From: Streptomyces sp. ISL-10
GTDB taxonomy: Bacteria; Actinomycetota; Actinomycetes; Streptomycetales; Streptomycetaceae
DNA: 64,000 nt
NCBI RefSeq assembly: GCF_018614575.1
Contig: NZ_JAGGOJ010000003.1
Location: 620,001 to 684,000 of the forward strand
Direction of reading: 5' to 3'
Shown here: piece after piece, positions 6,520 to 15,253 of the stretch
Layout of the letters: each line of letters opens with the position of its first letter
How positions within the stretch are numbered: the stretch's first letter is position 1
Program-made: the position numbers and the translations under genes
Notes under the pieces: model-generated
What the model saw: the letters and a program-made list of their open reading frames with translations, nothing else
The model's database searches: none
What the model was told of the DNA's origin: nothing

Positions 6520-9447
6520 CTAGTCGGCGCGCTGCGAACGCGCCCGGGACAGCGTCTGCCGTGACTGCGACTCCAGCTTGCGGCGGGCCCGGGCCACATG
6601 CTGTTCCACCGTGCGCGGTGACAGGTGCAGCGTCGCCGCGATCTCCCGGTTCGTCAGCCCGGTCGCCGCCAGATCGGCGACCTCCTGCTCGCGCGGTGAC
6701 AGCTGGTCCCCGTAAGCGGGGCGGCCGCGGGGACGCTGCCCGTCCGCGGGCTGGTGCGCGCGCAGCATCGCCCGGATGCGGGCGGCGTCCCACACCGCCC
6801 CCAGCTCCGTCAACTGCTGGACGCACGAGGTGAGTTCGGCGACCGCGGTCTCCGTGTCCCGGCCACCGTCCAGCAGACAGCGGGCGGCGCCCTCGGTGGC
6901 CAGGATCGCCGAGTACGGCCGCGGCAGTCCCGCGTACACGAGCGCCGCCTGCCGGAACAGCTCCGCCGCCCCGCCCGGGTCGCCGTCGGCCTCGGCGAGC
7001 AGCGCACGGCACCACTGCAATGCCGCGTCCGAGGCGGGCGCCTGGCGTCCCTGGAGACCCGCGGCGTACTCGGCGACCATGCTCTGCGCCGTGGGGCGCC
7101 GGCCCGCGCGCAGTGTCGCCTCCACGGCCCACGGCGCCAGTTCCGCGCCCCACACCCACACTCCCTTGTCCCGCAGCCGGTCCCACGCCATCGACGCCTC
7201 CTCCACGGCGGTGTCGACGTCGTCGCGCACCAGCGCCATACGGATCAGGGCGCCGGAGGCGGTCGCCATGTGCGGCACGGACGTCCCGTCCGGTGCGCGG
7301 GGGCCCTCGCCGGCCAACCACGCCGTCGCCTGCTGCCACTCGCCCTTCGACAGCGCGAGCAGCCCCAGCACGATGCGGCCGTCGAGGGCCACGCCCGGCA
7401 TCGTGTCGGACTCGGCCACGAACGCCCGGGCGCGGGCGGTGAGATCCGACCAGGCGCCCGAGGCCCAGTCCAGCAGCAGCGACGTGCCGCCCGCCCCCTG
7501 CTCCACATACGCCGCGCCGCTGCGGGCCGCCAGCTCCACGCCCTCCGCGAGCAGTTCGCGGGCGGGGGAGAGCTGGCCGAGCCACAGCGCGCCGTCCGCC
7601 GCGTTGCACAACCCCCGGGCCACATGCTGCTGGTACACCGCGTCGTCGGTGTCCCTCGGCAGCAGCTCCAGCGCCTGCCACGCGGACGGGTCGCCCACGT
7701 ACATCAGCGTGCCGACGCGGTTGGCGGCCACCGCCGTGCGTGCCTCCTCGTCGCCGCTGTCCGCGCCCGCCTTCTCGGCCCGCTCCAGCCAGTACAGGTT
7801 CCGTTCCAGCGGGACCGTCGACAGCAGGGGCATCGCCAGCGCGGCCATCGCCCTGGCCGCCATCACCGGCCGCTCCTGCAACTCCTCCACCGCCTGCTGG
7901 AGCTCCAGCCAGCCCTGCATCCCGGCCACGGCCTGATTGCACAACAGCAGGCCCAGGTCCAGGCGGATCTGGCCGCGGACCGCGGGCGGCAGCGTCTGCT
8001 CGTCGACGATCTGCCGCAGCACGCTCACCGTCTGCTCGGAACGAAGTCCCAGCACCGCACTGTGCGCGAGCAGCGGCGCCAGACGGGCACGGGCCTGCGG
8101 CGGAACCGTGGGCAGCGACAGCGTCTCCTCCAGCAGGTCGATCGCCGCCTGGTGGTCGCCCGCCGCCGCCCGCTCCAGCGCGGCCCGCTCCACCGAGCGC
8201 AGCCAGCCGCCGATCTCGCCGCCGTGGCGCCGGTGCCGGGCGAGCGGACCCCACGGCACCGGCTGCCTGCGGGCGAGCACGGCGGCCGCCCTGCGGTGCA
8301 TCCGGCGGCGGACCGGGCCCGGCACCTCGTCGTACACGGCCGCGGCGGCCAGCGGTACGAAGAAGCTGTACCTGCCGAGTTCGTCCTCGGTCAGCACGGC
8401 TCCGCGCAGTGCGCCCACGAGCGCCCTGGTGCCCTCCTCGCCCGCGAGCCCCGCCACCGCCGTGACCTCCTCGGCCTCGGCGGGATCGCTGAGCACGGCG
8501 GCGGCCCAGGCGGCGCGGCGCATCCGCGTCTCCAGCGCCGCGGTACGGGCGAGGGCGAGGTCGGCCAGACGGGGCGGGACACCGGCGCTGTCCAGGTCCC
8601 TGAGCGAGTACCGCTCGCGCGGCTCCCCGGTCTCGCGCAGCAGACGCACCAGATCGGTGACGACCTGGGGGTTGCCGCCGGAACGCTGCCGGATCCGGGC
8701 GAACAGCTCCGAGGGGCCGCAGTCCGCGCCGAGTCCCTCCTCCACGAGCTCGCGCACCTGCTCCACGTCGAGGGCTGTGAGCCGTATCCGCTGCACGGTG
8801 AGCGCGGCGGGGTAGCAGGCGCCGCGCCCCAGGACGAGTCCGGGGTCGCGCAGCTCCTCGGGACGGTAGGTCAGGGCGACGGCCAGTCCGGGGGGCGGCT
8901 GCGCGACGAGACGGCGCAGCAGGTCCAGCGAGGGGTCGTCGGCGAGATGGACGTCCTCGGCGACGAGGAGGACGGGCCGGTCGCCGGTGGCCCCGGTGGC
9001 CCGCGCGGCACCGGGGCTGTCCCGGCTGCCGGCCGAAAGGAGCGGAGCCAGGGCGGCCGGCAGGTCGGCGCCGGGCTCGGGTGCCGGTGGACGCGCGGGC
9101 CACGACGCCGCGGCATGTGTGGGTGGTGCGGAGGGGGTGGGGCGGCCGTGCTGCCCGGTCTCGGACACGCCGAAGGACTCCATCACGGACACACCGAAGG
9201 AGGAGAAGGTCACGGTGACGGTGTGTGCCCGCGCGGCCTCGGTCACGGTGTGCGCCCGCGCGGCCTCGGCGTCGGGGTGTGCCCGCGCGGCCTCGGTGAG
9301 CCGCCGCGCCAGCCGCGACTTGCCGGTGCCGGCCGCGCCCTCGATCAGCAGCAGAGCAGGCTCGCCCGTGGGGTCGGCCTCCCCGCCGCCGTGGGTGAGC
9401 ACACGTGTCAGCCAGCGGTCCGCCGCGAGGTCACTCAGAGTGTCCAC
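6520..9447 (-). CDS. Large LuxR-family ATPase regulator (LAL type)
   Basis: A 975-residue regulator with an N-terminal AAA/STAND ATPase domain and a C-terminal LuxR HTH. Walker A is GAAGTGKS (residues 37-44), the Walker B region is PVLLVAEDVHLADDPS, and a long TPR-like middle section follows. The HTH (LSPREQEVADLAATGLTNRE, then TVEQHVARARRKL) occupies the last 65 residues. LAL proteins activate specialised metabolism or sugar-utilisation genes upon ATP and ligand binding. The start is a GTG at 9447 behind AGGAG. Immediately after the Walker A helix a 9-residue unit (EAARAHxxx) is repeated three times, an unusual insertion described separately. Its target genes are unknown; the neighbour across the divergent gap is an RsbW-like ATPase. 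Confidence 0.93.
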   Translation of the reverse strand: MDTLSDLAADRWLTRVLTHGGGEADPTGEPALLLIEGAAGTGKSRLARRLTEAARAHPDAEAARAHTVTEAARAHTVTVTFSSFGVSVMESFGVSETGQHGRPTPSAPPTHAAASWPARPPAPEPGADLPAALAPLLSAGSRDSPGAARATGATGDRPVLLVAEDVHLADDPSLDLLRRLVAQPPPGLAVALTYRPEELRDPGLVLGRGACYPAALTVQRIRLTALDVEQVRELVEEGLGADCGPSELFARIRQRSGGNPQVVTDLVRLLRETGEPRERYSLRDLDSAGVPPRLADLALARTAALETRMRRAAWAAAVLSDPAEAEEVTAVAGLAGEEGTRALVGALRGAVLTEDELGRYSFFVPLAAAAVYDEVPGPVRRRMHRRAAAVLARRQPVPWGPLARHRRHGGEIGGWLRSVERAALERAAAGDHQAAIDLLEETLSLPTVPPQARARLAPLLAHSAVLGLRSEQTVSVLRQIVDEQTLPPAVRGQIRLDLGLLLCNQAVAGMQGWLELQQAVEELQERPVMAARAMAALAMPLLSTVPLERNLYWLERAEKAGADSGDEEARTAVAANRVGTLMYVGDPSAWQALELLPRDTDDAVYQQHVARGLCNAADGALWLGQLSPARELLAEGVELAARSGAAYVEQGAGGTSLLLDWASGAWSDLTARARAFVAESDTMPGVALDGRIVLGLLALSKGEWQQATAWLAGEGPRAPDGTSVPHMATASGALIRMALVRDDVDTAVEEASMAWDRLRDKGVWVWGAELAPWAVEATLRAGRRPTAQSMVAEYAAGLQGRQAPASDAALQWCRALLAEADGDPGGAAELFRQAALVYAGLPRPYSAILATEGAARCLLDGGRDTETAVAELTSCVQQLTELGAVWDAARIRAMLRAHQPADGQRPRGRPAYGDQLSPREQEVADLAATGLTNREIAATLHLSPRTVEQHVARARRKLESQSRQTLSRARSQRAD
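9221..9301 (-). repeat. 27-bp tandem repeat inside the LuxR/ATPase gene (three copies)
   Basis: Three units start at 9221, 9248 and 9275 with an exact 27-bp period; the first 22 bp of each are nearly identical (core GCCCGCGCGGCCTCGG). On the coding strand they encode EAARAHPDA, EAARAHTVT and EAARAHTVT at residues 52-78, directly after Walker A. The unit length keeps the reading frame, so copy number can change without breaking the gene. Confidence 0.85.
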
Positions 9448-9657
9448 CGAATCACTCTCCTAGGAGGTTCCGGGGCATTTCGATTCTTTACGTATACGGG
9501 TTTCAGTGTCCCTGATTGCTCCGTCCGTGCACGGCCACCAATGTTGAGCTGCCGCAGAAGATCTGCATGGCTGTCGACGGCCCGGAGAGGCGTGTACCGC
9601 CCTCCCGGCCGCTGGACCTTGGTCAGGGCGACGTAGCCCGGCCGAACAGGAGCCCAA

Positions 9658-10296
9658 GTGATTGCCATAGAACGTGCACCGGACCCGGACCCGGATGGGA
9701 TCGGACCCACCTCTGCTCTGCGAAGCCTGGCCCACTGCGCGATGCCGGCCTCGCCGGAGGCCGCGCGCGCACTACGGCGCTTCGCCCGGGCCGTCGCACG
9801 TCGATGGCGGCTCGCCGAGCACTTCGACGAGGCGCTGTCCTTGATCGTCACCGAACTCGTCACAAATGTGGTGATGCACAGCGGTAGCCCGTGGGTGTCC
9901 ACGGTGATCAGTGTCCGAGGTGAGGCGCTGGTCGTCGAGGTCATGGACGCGGGCTGCTGGAAGTCGCGCCCCAATCCGCGGCAGGAGCCGCTGGACGCCG
10001 ACGTGCCCTGCGGGCGCGGCCTGCGCCTGGTCGATGCGTACGCGTCCCGCACAGTCGCGCACCGCACGGAGACGGGCAGCGTGGTCCGCGCCGAGATCGC
10101 TCTGCGCGGCGACCGCGCGCCGGCCGGCGCAGCGCCCACCCTGGACCTCGATCCGGTCGACGAACTGGACCTGGACGAGGGCCTGGGCCTGGACGAGGAT
10201 CTCGGCCTCGGGGACGAGGACCTCGACCTGGACGTGGACGCGGAGCTGGAGCTCGAGGACCTCGATCTGGACCTGGACCTCGACCTGCGGACGTGA
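9658..10296 (+). CDS. RsbW-like ATP-binding protein with an acidic Leu-Asp repeat tail
   Basis: A 212-residue protein. Residues about 25-150 form a GHKL/HATPase anti-sigma-type domain: N box LIVTELVTNVVMH and G boxes near EVMDAGCW and GRGLRLVDAY. Streptomyces has many such RsbW/SpoIIAB-like proteins. From about residue 161 to the end the sequence is almost only D, E, L, G (units such as LDLDEGLGLDEDLGLG and EDLDLDLDLDL), a low-complexity tail with some 25 acidic residues that is not part of the family. The GTG at 9658 follows AGGAGCC. The tail may be an ion- or protein-binding extension, or the result of repeat expansion. Confidence 0.85.
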   Translation: MIAIERAPDPDPDGIGPTSALRSLAHCAMPASPEAARALRRFARAVARRWRLAEHFDEALSLIVTELVTNVVMHSGSPWVSTVISVRGEALVVEVMDAGCWKSRPNPRQEPLDADVPCGRGLRLVDAYASRTVAHRTETGSVVRAEIALRGDRAPAGAAPTLDLDPVDELDLDEGLGLDEDLGLGDEDLDLDVDAELELEDLDLDLDLDLRT

Positions 10297-10643
10297 CGGT
10301 CAGGGGCGGGCCGTCGTCCGTGGGTCTTGTCAGGGCGGCGGGCATGTTGCCGTGGGCGGGCCACGGCCGGCGGGCGTTGCCAGGCCGGCGGGCACGGTGG
10401 CGGGCGGGCCGGTTCACGGCTCGTGAGCGTCAGACCGGCGGGGCGCCGCGCCACGGCGGGCCGCCCGCCACGGGGCGTCACGTCGGCGGGAACGGGCCCG
10501 TCTCGCACCACCCACCCCGCACGAGTCACCTCGGCGGCCCGGTGCCGTTGGCGGGCGGGCTCCCGGGCGGTGGGCGTCCCGTCAGCGGACATGGGGCCGT
10601 CGCGGGTCACGGGCCCCGCGAGCCCCGGGCCCCCGCCTTCAGG
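10297..10643. repeat. Degenerate G+C-rich repeats between the HATPase gene and xylB
   Basis: About 350 bp lie between the convergent stops. No convincing gene is present. The DNA consists of diverged direct repeats built on GTCA-N-CGGCGGG and GGCGGGCGGGC elements (for example near 10330, 10385, 10480, 10535 and 10580); in one frame this makes repeated RDGPxxADxTP-like text, which reflects the repeat rather than a protein. It may serve as a transcription-termination or spacer region. Confidence 0.5.
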
Positions 10644-12128
10644 TCACGTCAGCAACGCAGGGGTCGCGCGGGTCAGCACCGAGGAGACCCGGTCCCATGT
10701 CTCCATGTCCCGGTCCAGCGGCGGCAGTTCCCGGCCGTCGCCCGTTCCCCAGCCCGTCGCGACCGATACGGCGTCCTCGCCCGTCGCCGCCGTCGCCGCC
10801 AGTGCCGCGGCCCCCAGTGCCACCAGTTCGGTGCTGTCGGGGATCAGCACGGGCCGGCCGGACAGGCGGCGTACCGTCTCGATCCAGTGGCGGCCCTTTG
10901 CGCCGCCGCCGACCAGGCGCAGTGGGCGCGCGGCCGCCGCCGGCGATGCGGGGTCCTCGCCGCAGGCGCGCATCACCTCGTCGAGGGCGCGGAGCACCGT
11001 GACCACCGCGCCCTCGTAGGCCGCGCCGAGGATCTGCTGACGGGTGGTGGTGTGTCGCAGGCCCGTGAGCAGACCGGCGGCCGCGGGCAGATCGGGGGTG
11101 CGTTCCCCGTCGAGGTACGGCAGGACCACCAGCTCCCCGCCCGCCTCGGCGGCATCGCGGTCCAGGCCGAGCAGCGCCGCGATCTTGTCCACGGCCAGCG
11201 TGCAGTTGAGGGTGCAGGCGAGTGGCAGGTAGGTGCCGTCCGCCGCCGCGAATCCGGCGAGCAGAGGCGACGCGGGCCGGGTGCGGGTCGCGGCGAAGAC
11301 CGTGCCCGATGTGCCAAGGCTCAGCGCCGGATGGTCGAGCAGCCCCTGACCGCCGAGACCGAGACCGACCGCGGCGGCCATGTTGTCGCCGGTGCCCGCG
11401 GCCACGGCGGTCCCGGCCGGCAGGCAGAGCTCGGCCGCGGCCGCGGCCGTGAGCGTGCCGACGCGGGCGCCGCCGGTCGCCGCCACGGGCGGCAGCAGGG
11501 CGGCGTCGAGGCCGACGAGGGCGAGCAGTTCGGGGTCGTACGCGCCCGTCGCGGTGGAGTACCAGCAGGTGCCCGACGCGTCCCCCGGGTCGGTGGCCGC
11601 GGTGCCCGCCAGGCGCTCGGTCAGGAAGTCGTGGGGGAGCCGTACGGCCGCCGCGGCCTTGGCGGTAGCGGGCTCGTTCTCCCGCAGCCACTGCCACTTC
11701 GCCGCCGTCATGGACGCGACCGGAACCGAGCCCGTGCGCGCCGTCCAGGCGTCCGGGCCGCCCAGTGCGCCGGTCAGCGCCGCGGCCTGGGGTGCCGAGC
11801 GGGTGTCGTTCCACAGCAGTGCGGGGCGCAGCGGAACCCCGGCCCGGTCGAGGACGACGAGGCCGTGCTGCTGGCCGGCGACCGCAATGCCGCTGACCGC
11901 GGACGCGTCGGCACCCGTGGCCCTCAGTTCCTTGAGGCCGCCCGCGACCGCCTCGCGCAGTGCCCGCCACCAGACCTCGGGGTCGCTCTCGCGTGCGCCG
12001 CCCTCGCCGTCGACGCGGTGCGGGGCGCGGCCCACGGCGAGCAGCCGGCCCGTGGTGGCGTCGGTGAACGCCGCTTTCGTGGACTGGGTCGAGCTGTCCA
12101 CCCCGATGACGACCGCGTCTGTCGGCAT
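10644..12128 (-). CDS. xylB: Xylulokinase
   Basis: A 494-residue FGGY-family sugar kinase that phosphorylates D-xylulose to xylulose 5-phosphate. The N-terminal phosphate-binding motif is [12 protein letters not shown], the substrate-domain WQWLRENEP and [11 protein letters not shown] segments match xylulokinases, and the C-terminal adenosine motif is [16 protein letters not shown]. The start is ATG 12128 behind GAGAGGTGG; an in-frame extension to 12179 lacks such a site. It is divergent from xylA across a 167-bp promoter region and shares the locus with a ROK repressor, so it forms the xylose catabolic module with them. Confidence 0.95.
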   Translation of the reverse strand: MPTDAVVIGVDSSTQSTKAAFTDATTGRLLAVGRAPHRVDGEGGARESDPEVWWRALREAVAGGLKELRATGADASAVSGIAVAGQQHGLVVLDRAGVPLRPALLWNDTRSAPQAAALTGALGGPDAWTARTGSVPVASMTAAKWQWLRENEPATAKAAAAVRLPHDFLTERLAGTAATDPGDASGTCWYSTATGAYDPELLALVGLDAALLPPVAATGGARVGTLTAAAAAELCLPAGTAVAAGTGDNMAAAVGLGLGGQGLLDHPALSLGTSGTVFAATRTRPASPLLAGFAAADGTYLPLACTLNCTLAVDKIAALLGLDRDAAEAGGELVVLPYLDGERTPDLPAAAGLLTGLRHTTTRQQILGAAYEGAVVTVLRALDEVMRACGEDPASPAAAARPLRLVGGGAKGRHWIETVRRLSGRPVLIPDSTELVALGAAALAATAATGEDAVSVATGWGTGDGRELPPLDRDMETWDRVSSVLTRATPALLT

Positions 12129-12201
12129 TGCTCCACCTCTCGTTCCGCCATGGCCCCTATTTGGCCGAGCGGAGAACAAATTACGCCACGTCCGGTCGGG
12201 T

Positions 12202-12273
12202 GCAACAGAGGTTGCGGTGCTTCTGTGATCGTGGCGGGGTGTGCATTATTAGTAAGGTAAGAAAACAAACCAG
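12202..12273. promoter_or_regulatory. Operator/promoter region of the divergent xylB-xylA genes
   Basis: This gap holds a perfect 5-bp hairpin GCAAC-AGAG-GTTGC (12202-12215) and a conspicuous A/T-rich island, TTAGTAAGGTAAGAAAACAA beginning at 12249. The island ends in AACAAACCAG, close to the right half of the Firmicute XylR operator (AACAAACTAA), and begins with TTAGT like the left half, giving a 25-bp degenerate dyad to 12273. Binding by the ROK protein encoded at 13589-14878 is a reasonable inference; the dyad itself is imperfect. Confidence 0.5.
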
Positions 12274-12295
12274 CGCTCCAAAGGTGGACAAGGTC

Positions 12296-13468
12296 ATGAC
12301 GGAACACTTCGCACCCACCCCCGGCGACCGGTTCAGCTTCGGTCTGTGGACCGTCGGCTGGCAGGGCCGTGACCCCTTCGGCGACGCGACGCGGCCCCAC
12401 CTGGATCCCGCCGAATCGGTCCGCAGGCTCGCCGGTCTCGGCGCGTACGGAGTGACCTTCCACGACGACGACCTCATCCCCTTCGGCGCGAGCGACAGCG
12501 AGCGCGCGTCACACATCAAGCGTTTCCGGCAGGCGCTGGACGAGACGGGCCTGGTCGTGCCGATGGCCACGACCAACCTCTTCACGCACCCGGTCTTCAA
12601 GGACGGCGGCTTCACGGCGAACGACCGCGACGTGCGCCGGTACGCGCTGCGCAAGACCCTCCGCAACATCGACCTCGCGGCCGAGTTCGGCGCGCAGACG
12701 TATGTGGCGTGGGGCGGTCGCGAGGGCGCGGAGTCGGGGGCGGCCAAGGACGTACGCGTCGCCCTGGACCGTATGAAGGAGGCGTTCGACCTGCTCGGCG
12801 AGTACGTCACCGAGCAGGGCTACGACCTGCGCTTCGCGATCGAACCAAAGCCCAACGAGCCCCGCGGCGACATCCTGCTGCCGACGGTCGGCCACGCGCT
12901 CGCGTTCATCGAACGCCTGGAGCGGCCCGAACTGTACGGCGTCAACCCGGAGGTCGGTCACGAACAGATGGCCGGTCTCAACTTCCCGCACTCGATCGCG
13001 CAGGCCCTGTGGGCGGGCAAGCTCTTCCACATCGACCTGAACGGCCAGAACGGCATCAAGTACGACCAGGACCTGCGCTTCGGCGCGGGCGACCTGCGGG
13101 CGGCGTTCTGGCTGGTCGACCTGCTGGAGACGGCCGGCTACGACGGCCCGCGCCACTTCGACTTCAAGCCGCCGAGGACCGAGGACTCCGACGGCGTGTG
13201 GGAGTCGGCGGCCGGCTGCATGCGCAACTACCTGATCCTCAAGGAGCGCGCGGCGGCCTTCCGTGCCGATCCGGAGGTGTCCAAGGCGCTGCGCGCCGCG
13301 CGACTGGACGAACTGGCCCGCCCGACGGCGGACGACGGCCTCGCGGGGCTGCTCGCGGACCGGGGCGCGTACGAGGAGTTCGATGTCGACGCGGCGGCCG
13401 AGCGGGGAATGGCGTTCGAGCGCCTGGACCAGCTGGCGATGGACCACCTCCTGGGGGCGGCCGGCTGA
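12296..13468 (+). CDS. xylA: Xylose isomerase
   Basis: A 390-residue enzyme converting D-xylose to D-xylulose, close to the 387-388 residues usual in actinomycetes. The metal and substrate motifs are present: [12 protein letters not shown] with the catalytic histidine, [39 protein letters not shown] and [10 protein letters not shown]. The ATG at 12296 follows AGGTGGACAAGG. It is transcribed away from xylB with a shared regulatory region, and is followed by a short hairpin (13482-13505) before the convergent ROK gene. Confidence 0.97.
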   Translation: MTEHFAPTPGDRFSFGLWTVGWQGRDPFGDATRPHLDPAESVRRLAGLGAYGVTFHDDDLIPFGASDSERASHIKRFRQALDETGLVVPMATTNLFTHPVFKDGGFTANDRDVRRYALRKTLRNIDLAAEFGAQTYVAWGGREGAESGAAKDVRVALDRMKEAFDLLGEYVTEQGYDLRFAIEPKPNEPRGDILLPTVGHALAFIERLERPELYGVNPEVGHEQMAGLNFPHSIAQALWAGKLFHIDLNGQNGIKYDQDLRFGAGDLRAAFWLVDLLETAGYDGPRHFDFKPPRTEDSDGVWESAAGCMRNYLILKERAAAFRADPEVSKALRAARLDELARPTADDGLAGLLADRGAYEEFDVDAAAERGMAFERLDQLAMDHLLGAAG

Positions 13469-13481
13469 GCCCGGGCGCGGC

Positions 13482-13505
13482 GTGCTGCCGGGTGGCGGGC
13501 AGCAC
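13482..13505. terminator. Hairpin between convergent xylA and the ROK regulator
   Basis: GTGCTGCC (13482-13489) pairs with GGCAGCAC (13498-13505) across an 8-nt loop, 14 bp after the xylA stop. There is no T run, as usual for Streptomyces terminators. Confidence 0.5.
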
Positions 13506-13588
13506 CTGCGCGTACGCCTCCCCGGGCGAGGGCGCCGCGTATCTCCTCGCCGGTTCCTCATCCTGGGCCGGCGGGACCAACCCCCGCG

Positions 13589-14878
13589 TCAGCGACCGCG
13601 CCCCCCGTACCCCATCGGGTCCGCCAGCGCGTCCTGGACCGTCAGGGCCGCCGCGCCCCGTGCCGCGTCCGCCGCCGGGGACGAGGCGCGCAGGCGTGTG
13701 CTGCCCGGCGGCCAGAGGCCCGAGACCACCCGGGTCGACAGCTCCGCGCCCGTCGGCGGCGCGAGCCACGGCAGCAGCGGGCGATAGATCCCGCCCAGGA
13801 CCACCGCGTCCGGGTCGAAGAGATTCACCGCTCCCGACAGCACCCGGCCCAGCATCGCCCCCGCCTGCGTGAGCGCCGCCACCGCCCGGGGCTCTTCCGC
13901 GCGGGCGCGGCCCTCCAGTTCCACCACGCCCGCCGCGCCGGCTCCCTCGTCGATGCCCGCCGCCCGCAGCAGCGCGGACTGGCCCGCGTACTGTTCCAGG
14001 CAGCCGCGGGATCCGCAGCGGCACAAGGGGCCGTCGTCGGAGACGGACACATGCCCGATCTCGCCCGCGAATCCGTGCGCGCCGCGCAGCAGTTCGCCGT
14101 TCAGGACCAGCGCGCCGCCCACGCCGATCTCGCCCGTCAGATAGAGGAAGCTGCGTACGTCGCCGAGACCGCCGAACCACAGCTCGGCGAGCGCAGCGAG
14201 GTTGGCCTCGTTCTCGGAGCGCACCGGCAGGGCGGGCGCACCGGGCCGCAGTGCGGCGAGGGCCTCGGCGAACGGGGTTTCGGCCGCGACCGCCGTCCAT
14301 CCCAGGTTCGGGGCGTGGCGGACGGATCCGTCCGCGATCAGGCCCGGCAGCGCCAGCGCCGCCCCCACCGGGCGCAGCTCCTGCTCGGCGGCCGAGGCCA
14401 GCGCGCGCGCCGCGATCCCGGCCGCGCGGCCGAGGACGAGGCCGGGCGGTGCGCCCTGGTTGTCGAGGTGCTCCACGAGGCGCACGCGGTCGGTGCCCGC
14501 GAGGTCGACCACGCACACGGAGACGTAGTCGACGTTGATCTCGACGCCGCAGCCCGCGACGCCCGTGCGCGCGACCTTCAGCACCGTGCCGGGCCGTCCT
14601 GCCTGGCCGCTGAAGGTCTTGCCGGACTCCGACAGGAAGCCGCTCTCCAGAAGCTGTTCGACCAGCGACGACACCGCCGCACGGGTGAGCCCGACTCGTG
14701 CCGCGACGCCGGCGCGGGTGGTCTCGCCCTCGTCGCGCACGGCGCGCAGGACCAGGCTGAGGTTGTGCCGCCGGACCGTCTCCCGGTCGGCCTTCGGCCC
14801 CAGTGGAGTCGGCGCGTGACGCCCCGCCCGGCCCCGCGCGCCGCCGACCGGTCCCACGCCTGTGTGATTGCCGTTCAT
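13589..14878 (-). CDS. xylR: ROK-family transcriptional repressor, probably of the xylose genes
   Basis: A 429-residue ROK regulator with an N-terminal MarR-like winged HTH (VRRHNLSLVLRAVRDEGET, then RAGVAARVGLTRAAVSSLV, residues about 35-75) and a C-terminal sugar-kinase-like domain. The zinc-binding signature CRCGSRGCLEQY and the preceding GEIGH are intact, and VVLGGIY is the ROK consensus end. Its position beside xylA and xylB makes D-xylose or a derivative the likely inducer. ATG 14878 is chosen because the upstream frame runs into repeat DNA; several residues of the N-terminus before the HTH are low-complexity, so a somewhat later start is possible. Confidence 0.88.
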   Translation of the reverse strand: MNGNHTGVGPVGGARGRAGRHAPTPLGPKADRETVRRHNLSLVLRAVRDEGETTRAGVAARVGLTRAAVSSLVEQLLESGFLSESGKTFSGQAGRPGTVLKVARTGVAGCGVEINVDYVSVCVVDLAGTDRVRLVEHLDNQGAPPGLVLGRAAGIAARALASAAEQELRPVGAALALPGLIADGSVRHAPNLGWTAVAAETPFAEALAALRPGAPALPVRSENEANLAALAELWFGGLGDVRSFLYLTGEIGVGGALVLNGELLRGAHGFAGEIGHVSVSDDGPLCRCGSRGCLEQYAGQSALLRAAGIDEGAGAAGVVELEGRARAEEPRAVAALTQAGAMLGRVLSGAVNLFDPDAVVLGGIYRPLLPWLAPPTGAELSTRVVSGLWPPGSTRLRASSPAADAARGAAALTVQDALADPMGYGGRGR

Positions 14879-15253
14879 ATTGCGGCCGAGCCTAAGCGAT
14901 GCCGCGCTGCCGCAGTACGGCAACGGCCACGTCCGGATCAGCCCGAGCGGGTCCGCACGGACCACCCATGGAGAACCCGATGGACCGGCATCCGAAGAAC
15001 TACGACGCACCCGACGGACCCGGCGCCGCCCGCCCTTGCCACGCGGCCCCGTCGCCCCGTCGCACCATGCCCCGGCCGGGACGGGCAGCCGACAGACCCC
15101 CGGCACCAGGCCCCGCCGTCCCCTCGCCCTGTGCCCGGGCCGGGACGGGCCGGGACGGGCAGCCGACCCGTCACCACGCCCCCGCCGTGCCGTCGCACCA
15201 ACGACCCGGCCGGGACCGCCCGTCGGCATCAAGGCCCGGGACAAACCGGGCCC
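14879..15253. repeat. G+C-rich intergenic region with a 20-bp direct repeat
   Basis: The gap holds no convincing gene. GGCCGGGACGGGCAGCCGAC occurs exactly at 15074-15093 and 15148-15167 (74 bp apart), and a looser CCGTCGCACCA element flanks it near 15057 and 15190, so a roughly 75-130-bp unit seems to have been duplicated and then diverged. It lies between the ROK gene promoter and the stop of the FAD oxidoreductase. Confidence 0.6.

Noticed and set aside
9221..9301. Repeat array considered as a CRISPR
   Set aside because: The repeats are directly adjacent with no unique spacers and lie in frame inside a gene.
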